Assembly (NCBI GenBank): GCA_030704615.1 | Contig: CM060734.1 | Location: 51,974,042-52,038,041 of the forward strand | DNA from: Takakia lepidozioides | Lineage: Eukaryota; Streptophyta; Takakiopsida; Takakiales; Takakiaceae | Direction: 5' to 3' | DNA length: 64,000 nt | Shown: one piece after another, positions 54,669 to 64,000 of the stretch | How positions within the stretch are numbered: the stretch's first letter is position 1 | Layout of the letters: every line of letters begins with the position of its first letter | The notes under the pieces: model-generated | What the model saw: only the letters and a program-made list of their open reading frames with translations | Database searches by the model: none | Told to the model about the DNA's origin: nothing | Program-made: the position numbers and the translations under genes

Positions 54669-55470
54669 CTCCGCGTGAGCCTGGCCGCGTGAGCGTGTGA
54701 GCGCGGCCAAGCTCACGCCACGTCACCGGTTCTCGCCACATTGGCTCAAGGGTCCGACACCACATCAGCAGTCTTTGCCAGCGTGGTTGACGCCACATCA
54801 CGCCTCGCCATGTTATTTCCACGGGCGTACCTATGACCGCGGACAGAACAGGGAGAAAGGGGCCTATAGTCGCGGAATTGGTAGCCGTAGACTGTTTTTT
54901 ATTATATTTTTGCATTTGACATTCGGCATTTGGGTGGATGTGATGATTGGTGCCGATCTTTATTTCTAGTTATTTATTTATTTATTTATTTAATTTTATT
55001 TTTTGCTTTTGATATTTGGCATTTGGGTGGATGTGATGATTGGTGCCGGCCATCACTTCTGTCGGTGCCGCCGATCTTTTTTTTTAATTTTTTTATATAA
55101 ATACTTTTATTTCATTCGGCATTTGGGTGCTGACCATCACATCTGTCGGTGCCGCCGATTATCACTCTCCGTTTATTTTATTTTTTGGTTTTTGGTTTTT
55201 GGGACATTCGGCATTTGGGTGGATGTGATGGTCAGCACCGACCATCACTTCTGTCGGTGCCGCTGATCATCATTTTTATTTTTATTTTCTTATTTAATTT
55301 TAAATTGGCTTTTTGACATTCGGCACTTGGGCGGATGCGATGGTCGGTGCCGACCATCACTTCTGCCGATCATATATATATATATATATATATTTGGACA
55401 TTCGGCATTTGGGTGGACGCGATGGTCGGTGCCGACAATCACTTCTGTCAGCCGCCGATCATCACTTTCC

Positions 55471-55511
<41 letters not shown>

Positions 55512-56536
55512 CGGCATTTGACATTCGGCATTTGGGTGGGATGTGATGGTCGGTGCCGACCATCACTTCTGTCAGTGCCGCCGATCTTTTTTTTTGGCTT
55601 TTGACATTCGGCATTAGGGCGGATGCGATGGTCGGTGCCGACTATCTCTTCTGTCAATATCGCCGATCATCACTTTCTGTTTTGTTTTGTTTTGTTTTTT
55701 TTGGCTTTTGACATTCGGCATTTGGGTGGATGTGATGGTCGGTGCCGACCATCACTTCTGTCAATGCCGCCGATCTTTTTTTTTGGCTTTTGACATTCGG
55801 CATTAGGGCGGATGCGATGGTCGGTGCCGACCATCACTTCTGTCAATATCGCCGATCATCATTTTTATTTTTTATTTTTTATTTTTTATTTTTTTTGGCT
55901 TTTGATATTCGGCATTTGGGTGGATGGACAATTTGCAACATTGTCATGGAAATTCAATTCAAATCAATTCGTTTGCAACATTGTCGGCGGTGCAATGATA
56001 TGGCGTCCCTTATCCCTCCATTATGCTTCCAACTATACTGAGTGATCTCTGAGTGACAACTTTTAAAAGCACATGCATCATTGCACCTTTCGAAGTCTAC
56101 ATGTTTTCTTGTCACTATGCACTGCAATCATCTTTTGAAGATGATCCTAACTCTCATTGTTATTTGGGGAGGGAGCAAGGTCTTCCCGTGGCAGCCTCTA
56201 TGGCGCATATTTTGTGAGGATATTTTCTCGTCCTTGTAATTGTAAAAGTAAAACAAACATTTGTAATTGCACAATGTTGGATGCTACAATTGTAGGCCCC
56301 ATGGTAGTCTTCATTGTATTCAGCCAAGGATTCCCTACATTAATCCCACAGTCATAGGACCATCCTTGGTTATAGGCGGCGCATGTTCATGTTGACGTGG
56401 CAGATGACGGCGCAGTGCCACATCAGCATTTGTCGCCATATCAGCCTGCTGACATCATGCTCACGCCACGTCAGCTGGCGCGAGCATACACCACGTCACT
56501 CCTGCGTGAGCGTACGCTCGCGCGCTCACGCGCAAG
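54669..56536. mobile_element. candidate nested non-autonomous element with GCGTGAGC-type ends
   Basis: The left edge reads CCGCGTGAGCCTGGCCGCG, with more GTGAGCG and CTCACGCC words. The right edge read on the minus strand begins with CCTTGCGCGTGAGCGCGCGA. Both sides also carry CACGTCA/TGACGTGG words. The interior holds the 11-unit tandem array and about 450 bases of unique sequence. It interrupts the AGACC-motif landscape and the minus-strand gene. No target-site duplication could be fixed by eye. Confidence 0.45.
54917..55930 (+). repeat. tandem array of 11 units with a near-palindromic core
   Basis: Units of about 80-115 bases built on GACATTCGGCATTTGGGTGG, then GATGGTCGGTGCCGACCATC, CACTTCTGTC, a GCCGCCGATC block and a T-rich spacer. 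Unit starts near 54917, 55010, 55113, 55202, 55316, 55397, 55520, 55604, 55711, 55791 and 55903. In the best units the core is two 9-base inverted arms (GATGGTCGG and CCGACCATC) separated by TG. Spacers include a 40-base T run (55472-55511) and a TA repeat (55373-55391). The last unit is truncated. Confidence 0.93.
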
Positions 56537-56833
56537 GCTCATGCCATTGCGTCGTTGCCACTGCAGCGGTATGCTTTGCCAAGGTGATGGGTGCCTGCTG
56601 ATCTGGAAAGGTCTGCCCATGACCGATGTGGAAGTTGTTATGTGCAGAGGTCTGCATAACCAAGGTCTCCCCGTGCAATGCCTCCACAAAAGTCTGTTTT
56701 GGCAACGAAAAGTTTTTGTCACCCACATTCTCTGGCTTGGGATCACTGGCAATCCAGTCGGGGTCTGCTGTTCCTTGTTCTCCGTAATCTAGTCGGGGGT
56801 TTGCTGGTTCGCATGTTGGTACTTGGGATTTGG

Positions 56834-57054
56834 CTAGGAAGGGTCTGCTCGCTCCACAGTCTGCTCGCTGCGGGTCTCCTGGGTCTCCATGGGAGTTGGG
56901 TTCCATGTGTCTGCTGTTGTACGAACTCCAATGAGCCTACACTTAACGGGTGACTCGACTCCAGTATGGCCACGGAGAGCTCGTAGAAGTTGCCTTGCGC
57001 CATTGGCATACTGGTCAAGAGCATTCCGAACAAGCTCGTCCTCTGGATCATACA
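56834..57054 (-). CDS. exon of the Ulp1-bearing gene, after the unknown domain
   Basis: Joins in phase to the exon ending at 57283: the acceptor TTGCAG precedes 57054 and the frame continues as V-YDPEDELVRNALDQYANGA. It includes RQLLRALRGHTGVESPVK and ends at a TAG (56834-56836) that could be a mutated CAG, since open reading continues after it. The 228-bp intron 57055-57282 carries many GGTCTG words on the plus strand. Function unknown. Confidence 0.55.
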
Positions 57055-57282
57055 CTGCAACATGTCACAAACACGTCAAAAACAAAGCACTCATCCCTGG
57101 TCTGCTAACAAACGGAAGAATGCATGGGGGTTTGATTCACATGGGGCTCTGTTGGTTGTTATGGTTCATAAAGTCTGCTAGAAAATCTGCGTTCGTGGTC
57201 AACGTCAAGATCTGTTCAAAGGTCTATTCAAAGGTCTGTGTAAAAGGTCTGTTAACAAGGTCTGTTAGGTCTGATGACATAC

Positions 57283-58357
57283 CATGATCTAGGACTGTGG
57301 TCCACAGCCCAATATCTTTCATAAGCCAATCCATGAAGGCCTCATCAAGCTCTCCCAGAGTTGCAACACGGTCCTCTGCTGGAAACCCGCTCCAGAGCAC
57401 TTGGAAAACATGTCGTTTGTTGAATGCAATGTCGAAAACCGCACGCTCCTGCACAGTCACAAACCACATCATGGCGTCTTGCGTGATACTTTCCCCAGCC
57501 TCTTCGCTTCCGTGCAGCAGGTCCATCGGCAGGTTGTGAAGGTCTTTTTTTAATTTGGTGTAAGACCTGAAATTGCCAAATTGCATCCATTGACGGCGGA
57601 GGAAACAATCTGCCATCTCCTCAAAAGCAGTCTCTGTCAAGCTCGCTAAGTGCTTTGGACGAACACCAAATATTGGGTGGGCGATGGCCATGTGCCTTAT
57701 CTCCAGTGGGCGTGGGTCGTGCATGAGAAAGAGATTCGCGATAAGCGCGATAAGCGGTGGCTCGGTCTCCTCCACCAGAAGCGCCACTCCATACTCACGG
57801 GCTTTGTCCAAAACACGGGTGGCCTCCTTCGCTGTGAACTCCATTGAGGAGTGTTGCGGAGCAAAGGTCCACCGGGAGGCGACGATGAGGTGAAGCTCAT
57901 TGTACCAGTCCAGATGCCGATTGCTTTCCCCACAACGAAACTTCGGAAGAGTGGGGTCCTCCTCATCAGTTGCAGACCGCTGCGGAGGATGCCATGGTCT
58001 GCCAAATGGGAAAACAATTCGACCACCCAATGTGGTCTGCTGAGGGTGTGCTGAAGAGGTACGAAGGTCCGCTGGAGGACGGGTCACGGAAGAAAGGTCC
58101 ACTGAGCCGGGTCTGCTGGTCTGACCGGCACTCTCGAAAGCCTTTACAACAGACGGAGGGAGGCCTGCTGCGCGGCCAGTGGTACCATCCTGAATTGATG
58201 CAATGACATCAGCCGACTGTGGATACAGACTCAGGATGTAGTCATGAATATCACGGACCTCATTCTGGACAAGTGTATTTTCCAAGGGAGGACCGTTCAA
58301 CCTGTACTTCCAGATTTACAAAGCCTTGTACACTCGGTTGTCTTGCGCATTCGCCTC
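57283..58357 (-). CDS. unknown-domain exon of the Ulp1-bearing element gene
   Basis: Exon of 1075 bases, preceded by acceptor TTTTCAG and followed by donor CATG/GTATGT. About 358 codons are interrupted only by a TAA at 58316-58318, which a single C-to-T change from CAA explains. The N-terminal third is Pro/Ser/Thr-rich. From about codon 150 it reads like a folded domain: HLDWYNELHLIVASRWTFAP, LLVEETEPPLIALIANLFLM, HPIFGVRPKHLASLTETAFE, ERAVFDIAFNKRHVFQVLWS. I do not recognise the family. Direction and phase link it to the exons at 58880-59547 and 57054. Confidence 0.55.
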
Positions 58358-58879
58358 CTGAAAACAAACAACAATATTGGCCTTCACATTAGACCAGTAG
58401 ACCATAGAGCAGTAGACCAGTCAAGATTGGGCCTGACAGTGGACCTGACAGCAGACCAGTAGACCATACACCAGTAGGCCATTACAGTAGACCAGTAGAG
58501 CATAGTAGTAGACCATAGCCGTGGACCCATGCAGCAGACCACAACCACGACAGTAGTGCGCCTTTCAAAGCAACTGCAGTACCATGTTGCGCAAAGCAGA
58601 CCCAAAACAGTACACGGTTCGCAGCAGACCACATATATAATAATAATAATAAAACACTATGATTTGCAACAGGGGAAAGTAGTCGCACGGTTCTGGACCT
58701 ATAGAGCAGACCACAGCTAGAACAAGTAATGCAGTACCATGTATAGAATAGCAGACCCAGAACTGTAGACCGACAGCAGCGGACCACACATACAACACCC
58801 AACATAACATATCACTAATTGCAACCAGGAAATCGAAAGACTCAAATATGATAGACCATAGAAAGAGTGGTTCAAGTAC

Positions 58880-59547
58880 CTGGAGGCCGTTGTAGTCTTC
58901 ATCCCTTGGGTATGATCGTGCCTCCACCCATTTCTTATCGGCTGTGTCAATGGTTTGCTGTATCTGCCCCGATCTCACATAAGCATACAAAAAAGGGAAA
59001 AAGTCCGGATCTGATTCATCTGGGTACTGGTCTGGCAGAAGACCGTGGGGAAGTAGGTACAATGTGCTAGGGCGGACAGGGGTGCCCGTTACATCTCCAT
59101 GAGCGTCAGTCAGGGTCTGCTGTTTCTTGGTCTGCTTGTTGGGTTTGATATGTGGTGGGCGTCGTGGGTCTGTTTGAGGGTGTGATTCCTCCATAGGGAT
59201 GTCCGAGTCAAGGGTTATGTCATGTACCGGCGGGGTGTACCCAATGGGGTCGTTCACCAAGTACGGTCTCACAAGTAGTACCGGCCGCTCCGTCGACATG
59301 TCCTGAACACGATCCTCCTCTTCATGAGAGTCTTCCTCACTTGAGTCATCCCCACTCACTTGAGTCATCCCCACTGGACGACAAAGTTGAAACGGCAGCC
59401 TGTGGTTTGCTGGTGTTGGTCTGCTGGGACTGACCTGGTTGCAATTCTTTGCTACTCACTCTCATATCCCGTGGTCTGCCAGTACTGGTACTGCCAGATC
59501 TGTGACTTTTGCGGTCTACATTTTTTTTAGCTCCATCACTGAGCTTC
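58880..59547 (-). pseudogene. acidic/basic exon of the Ulp1-bearing gene, broken by a 19-bp duplication
   Basis: Begins with a basic, nuclear-signal-like stretch (RKLSDGAKKNVDRKSHRSG) after an acceptor at 59548. It then turns acidic (SGDDSSEEDSHEEEDRVQD) and ends ...RDEDYNGLQ at the donor CTCCAG/GTACTT. Near 59346-59385 the 19-base word TTGAGTCATCCCCACTCAC is duplicated in tandem (plus-strand sense). Removing one copy puts the two halves in the same frame. Function unknown; probably DNA- or protein-binding linker sequence. Confidence 0.55.
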
Positions 59548-59628
59548 CTTTTTTTCAGTGGCACAACGAGGCCGGGGCCCAGCAGGCCAGCTTCAGTGTA
59601 ATAACGCTACCGCACTTCCTCAGCAGAC

Positions 59629-59981
59629 CGAGCGACGGCATGCGCACCCCTACACTTTGCAGTGATTTCTTTTGCGGCCTTAGACGAACTTGGCTTGGGC
59701 CAAGGCTTGAAGTTCTCAGGGACCATACCTTTGCATCCTCCATCAAGGGCATGGCGGTTTAGAGTCTCTTTGTCCTTGATAATATCGGGGCAAAAGGGGC
59801 ACTGAAACCGATCCTTTGACCAGTTCTCTTTCTCCTTCGCTACGCGCAAGTCCAAAAATGCTTCTACTATTTTAGCATCGTACCCACTTGGCTCATACCA
59901 GTACCTTCTCTTGGCTTTGTGGCGAGGGGCATGCACATATTCCACCCAATCAACTCCGCCCTTTGGGCAAGCTTCTTCCAT
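59629..59981 (-). CDS. zinc-finger N-terminal exon of the Ulp1-bearing element gene
   Basis: Starts MEEACPKGGVDWVEYVHAPR and carries one finger of C2H2/C2HC type (CPFCPDIIKDKETLNRHALD followed by GGC). It ends at a donor CTCG/GTCTGC that coincides with the dispersed GGTCTGC motif. It joins in phase (phase 2) to the exon starting at 59547 across an 81-base intron. The finger may read DNA or recruit the element's protease, but that is a guess. Confidence 0.5.
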
Positions 59982-61460
59982 GGCTGCAATCTAAGGAGGA
60001 ATTGTGTCAGAGACGGTCTGCTAAATGCAAATGAAGAAGAGCAAGCAAAAAAGGAAATGAAGGTCTGGTGGTGAAGAAGTCTGGTGAAGTTGATACCTTT
60101 GCACTTCGGCAACGACGGGCACGCGGCCTTTGAAGAGTGGGCGGGCGCTACAAACGAATTGTCAAGTCAAAGAGGCACAAACCGCGAAGCGCAAAACACT
60201 GTGCAGTCGCAAAGTGGAGAGACGCGAAAGACGCAAGAGGAGGAAGAGGCGAGGACCCCAACGTAACGGCTCACTGCTAAGCGTGACAGGAGCACGCGTG
60301 CGACCGCCGAGGCCATGCACGTCGGCCATTGGACTGCCATCGAAACATCAAACGTCCTGGAGGCACAATAATGGCCGCCGCCAAGGACTTCCATGGTCTG
60401 CCCTAAGTCTCCACCAAAAAGGTCGGCCAAAAAGGTCTGCTAAAAGGGTCTCTGGCACTGGTCTGTTGCATTCGTGCGGCAAAGATTGTCTGCACTCGGT
60501 CTGCCGTCGGGGTCTGACCAGAGTTCTCCAGGCTGGTCTGTTGGTTCGGTCTTCTCGTCTGGACTGGTATGGTGCACTCTTCTCCTGTCCTGCTCTGCCT
60601 ATCTGGTCTGCCCATCTGGTCCGCCCTCTGTCTGCAGTGTGTCCCCACCCGTTTCACCATTTCAATGGTCCCTCGGCTGGGTCTCTGCATCCCCGCACTG
60701 TCATGGTAACACTTGGAAGGTCCACTGGTTCGTTGCACAAAAAATTCCGCCACACATGCCCATTTCGTCCTGCATCGATGGGTCCACCTGCAAACAACAT
60801 CCAAGAGACGGAACTCGGGAGGAAATCGGAATTTTATACAGCCAGCCATGCACATATGTTTCCGCTATTTTTGCAATGCCATTCCACACATGCTATATGG
60901 AGGACAGGCCTCGAACAAGACAGTGTGACAAGGGAAAGGCCGATTCCCAATTGTTGTCCGTTAAATGATTCGTACTTGTTAGCAAAGACCTAAATACTTC
61001 CATTCAAGTCTGCACTGTAAACTCAATGTAACTCACTTCCCCGCGCTCAAACATTCCAATGAATAGGCGAACAACAAAGCAAAAATAGTAGAAGCATATG
61101 AACAAAAGAGGCTGTGGCTTGAAACGATGGACTCCGACGTTGCCAGAGAGTCCATGGAGTCATGCAAAGGGATTCTTCACAACCGCCGAGTCTGTTGGTT
61201 CTAAACAGTCAAACAACAAACAGCAGCAAGCAACACGAGAAAAAAAAGAAGAGCAAAGGGGGTCTTCGGAGATCGGCGAGTGCCATGGCATGCCCTAAAT
61301 CCGGACGGTCTAGATAAAACCGGATCTGGACGAGCAGATGCGCGCCACGTAGGTCTGGGTCTGTTGTGCCGGTCTGGGGTGGTCTGCCGGACGACAGGCG
61401 CAAACCGAGCTTGGGCAGACCCCAGCAAGGGCAGACCCACTAGGGACCCGATGGCGGGCG
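59982..61460. repeat. motif-rich 5' flank of the element gene
   Basis: No gene supported. GGTCTGCC/GGTCTGCT/GGTCTGTT words cluster at 60390-60640 and again at 61350-61440 (GGTCTGGGTCTGTTGTGCCG, GGTGGTCTGCC, GGCAGACCC). The motif is absent to the right of about 61440. Long open frames here are a by-product of the repeated stop-free word. Confidence 0.6.
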
Positions 61461-61625
61461 GACTCAGCGGCGAGGGCGGGCGGGCGGGGCCGTGGTCCGG
61501 GGCTGGCCGGCGTGCGGGCGGCTGCGGGGCTGCCGACCGCGCTTCGCGGCTAGCAGGTGGGGGTGGGCGGGGTGGGAGGGCGACCCCGCGTCCGTGCGGG
61601 CGTGCGCGCCCTGTCCCACACGCGC
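61435..61625. other. very GC-rich block between the element and the WD40 gene
   Basis: About 190 bases dominated by G and C with many GGGCGG/GGCGGGC words, far above the surrounding composition. CpG-rich. No coding frame convincing. It could be the element terminus or a CpG-type promoter element. Confidence 0.7.
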
Positions 61626-61719
61626 GACATAAACTCCCAATTATTAAAAAATGAGAGGCCTTCAACGACAGGTGGCAAGCTTTTGTGAACTGGAAAATAC
61701 AGATACCCTAGAAAGTAGG

Positions 61720-61816
61720 AAGGAAACCCTAAAGCCGTTGGGAGAAGTTGGTGCGAGGCAAATTGTAGCGTTAGTGTGGTGATGTTCCGAGATTGGGTTT
61801 AGGGTTTAGGGTTTAG
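61720..61816 (+). promoter_or_regulatory. telo-box motifs upstream of the WD40 gene
   Basis: AAACCCTAA at about 61726, and three tandem TTTAGGG repeats at 61795-61816 (GGGTTTAGGGTTTAGGGTTT). Telo-boxes in plant promoters, bound by TRB/PURalpha-type factors, are known near the starts of housekeeping genes. They lie 53-150 bases before the ATG at 61869. Confidence 0.75.
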
Positions 61817-61868
61817 CCTGCAGCATGATGCGACGGGAGAATCCAGTCTGAGGAAGGAAGGGGAGACA

Positions 61869-64000
61869 ATGGATCTAACGGAGAATGTGATGCGCAACAT
61901 GAGCATCGGGGCCGTCTTTAAGGACTATGTATGTGGTGGGACTGGTTTGTTTGCTCCTCCCCTCGCCCTGGATTTGCGTTGGGGATTCTTTCACAGTCTG
62001 TTGCGACTGGACCTAATTTCTGGGCTGTCTGCTTCTTTTTATTTTGAGTAACCTCGATCCTTTCTTCTATTTCGCCGAGCGTGGTTTTCGCTCATTCGTT
62101 GCAGCTCATTTGGATTTTTCCTGCACTCTTGTATTTTTTGGACATGTTCCAGTGTCAGCGTTGTGGTTTGGAGTGTTTCGTTGGAGAAGTCGAGTGACAA
62201 TTTGACATACAATTTGACATTTGACTGTTCGCAACACCCCTGAGACTCTGACAAACGCTCTTGTTACTCCTCCTGCATATGCAAACCGTGGTTCTGGCAG
62301 GGGAGAGAATTTTAGAATACAAAAGAGAAAAAGAACTAGAGAGCAGAGCAACCATGAATGTAGAATTTGGGCTCGGCGTGAAAGGAGTATTTACAGACAA
62401 AAGATATAAGTTCTCAAGGGTGATGTGGAATTCTGAGAGACAAATACAAGAATGTATGGTGAGAGTTAACAACAGCAAGGAGACCCAAGGACTGGAGCAC
62501 GAAGGCCTGGAAACTATTACAAACAACACAGTTGTTTGACTGGCATTTGCAAACTATTAGCACCACGGATGCCAACAGGAAAGGATTGCAAACATTGCTT
62601 GATCCACATAGTCCTGAAAGTGTATATTCCATGCTAAGAAATCGACCTAGATAAAATAGCGTTGGGACCCATCGGTCACCCTTCAGCACTCTCTGACATT
62701 TGCATTAAAATTGGCTGGACCAACTCCAGGCCAACTCCATTGCGCGAAGGCATCTGCACGAAAAAAAAAAAACTCACCGGAGGATGTGGTCTCTATATGG
62801 ACTTTTTCTCCTGCCTCTGTAGACACAGCTGCAGTCTTTGATGCATGCACAGTCTCTACTTCATGCACATGGGCACTCTCCAGAGACAGGGGAAGGCTAA
62901 GCTGTATCAGATCAGGAGGATGATGCAGTGATAATGACTAGAATTGCACCTCTTCTGGGAGGGTTGCAGGGAGGTAAGATCAATTCTTTGGATTTCCATC
63001 GAACCGAGGACCTTCTAGTGACTGCTAGTGACGATGAGTCAATCCGTCTGTATGACACTGCAACTGCTTCGTAAGCTCTTAGTCCTTCTGTCTTCATATA
63101 CTTTGAGATGCCTTATGAGATTTATTGACAACTTGCTTGAAAATGCTACAGCTTGTGCATGTTCTGGTAGTCTGCCTGCCGTGGCTGGTTTCTGGGTTAT
63201 ATGTTTCTGATGAGTCCATTGGTCCAGCAGGCTGTTGAAGACAATACATAGCAAGAAGTATGGGGTGGACCAGATCTGCTTCACACATCACACCAGCTCT
63301 GTTGTCTACTCCTCCAAGAATGGTTGGGATGGTGAGTCTGTGTGTGTGAAAAATATGTTGTGCATGTGATTGCATTGCTAGGAGATATGAGTTGGTGGCA
63401 AGCAGGCTGAGGCGCGACATTGCATGGGTGTGCGGAGGGGCAGAATCACTGCGTTACTTGTCGTTGTATGACAACCGCTATCTGCGCTATTTCAAAGGCC
63501 ATCGAGACAGGTTGCTACTCTCAAAGCTCAGACTGATTCGAAACTAAATGTATTTACTCCTTGGTTTTGGACAGGAACAATGAGAGTGTGTGTACCTGCA
63601 CCTGTCATCTATTGCATGGATGTGTGATCTCAAGAATGGGGATTGCAATGCAGGGTGGTATCATTGTGCATGTCACCAAAGAACGATAGCTTCATGTCGG
63701 GTTCTTTGGACCACACAGTGCGCCTTTGGGATCTACGCACGAATGTGTGCCAGGTAACTGTTCTTGTCTCCTGCCTGGAGCACTTTTCCAATGGACAGGT
63801 TCTGTAAGGTGCAGTCACCCCCTTGTTGAATTAGTGCACATGACAAAGGAAGATGCTAGATTTTGCTGTTCTAACCATGGTGTAAATTGTCAAGCAGGGG
63901 CTGCTGCGAGTACGGGGAAGACCAGCAGTGGCTTATGATCAGCAAGGCCTTGTGTTTGCAGTGGCTATGGAGGGTGGAGCAATCAAGCTCTTTGATGTGC
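61869..64000 (+). CDS. SWD2/WDR82-type WD40 protein (COMPASS / CPF subunit), 3' end outside window
   Basis: WD40 repeat protein of the Swd2/WDR82 family (Arabidopsis APRF1/S2L type), a subunit of H3K4 methyltransferase complexes and of the cleavage/polyadenylation machinery. Exons: 61869-61928, 62970-63070, 63231-63331, 63444-63510, 63654-63753 and 63898 to beyond 64000, with consistent phases. Reads [20 protein letters not shown], then [93 protein letters not shown]. Intron 1 is 1041 bases, the longest in the visible part. The frame is intact. Confidence 0.95.

Noticed and set aside
55290-55560. Open frames through the T-run region (Phe-rich or Lys-rich peptides)
   Set aside because: They are translations of homopolymer and TA repeats within a tandem array.
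60130-60993. Long plus-strand open frame as a real gene
   Set aside because: It is made largely of GGTCTGC-type words that lack stops, has no recognisable domain, and overlaps equally open frames on the other strand.
61795-61816. Interstitial telomere or chromosome end
   Set aside because: Only three TTTAGGG units are present, just upstream of a start codon. A telo-box promoter motif fits better.

Overview
The window is nuclear DNA from a green plant or streptophyte alga. It carries genes with many spliced GT-AG introns, a GT37 xyloglucan-type fucosyltransferase, a plastid-type alpha-glucan phosphorylase, plant-type (TTTAGGG) telo-box motifs in a promoter, and LINE, Ty3 and Mutator-like transposons. 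The genetic code is standard: several host genes end in TGA. I cannot name the species. The combination fits a streptophyte alga or an early-diverging land plant.

Left part (1-39.7 kb), eight housekeeping genes. Alpha-glucan phosphorylase (minus, 385-11067, running off the left edge) has a 4.2-kb intron filled by a LINE. It faces a GT37 fucosyltransferase (plus, 12813-14535) that carries one 1-bp frame break. GCN5 histone acetyltransferase (plus, 16628-22354, 16 exons) converges on the intronless EMC3 (minus, 23958-24719). EMC3 and UBA5 (plus, 25364-29742, 14 exons) are head-to-head across a 644-bp spacer holding a 53-bp pyrimidine minisatellite. UBA5 converges on ETFB (minus, 31484-33628, 5 exons). 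An alpha/beta hydrolase (minus, 34409-37885) has a second copy of the same LINE family in intron 1 and is head-to-head with a PC4-type coactivator (plus, 38261-39653). For these genes I rebuilt the exons by eye, and intron phases agree throughout.

Right part (39.7-61.5 kb), a mobile-element block: a 5' LINE fragment, an RNase H-bearing LINE 3' fragment, a decayed Ty3 element between inverted copies of that LINE's 3' end, then a region of at least 12.5 kb. That region holds a Mutator-like transposase with a SWIM zinc finger (plus), a divided reading frame on the minus strand ending in a Ulp1/C48 protease, and dozens of copies of the short motif GCAGACC/GGTCTGC in introns and spacers. Inside it sits an 11-unit tandem array whose units carry a 20-bp near-palindrome. 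I treat this as one candidate giant Mutator-like element, the most interesting feature here.

Right edge (61.8-64 kb): the 5' half of a SWD2/WDR82-type WD40 gene, with telo-boxes in its promoter.
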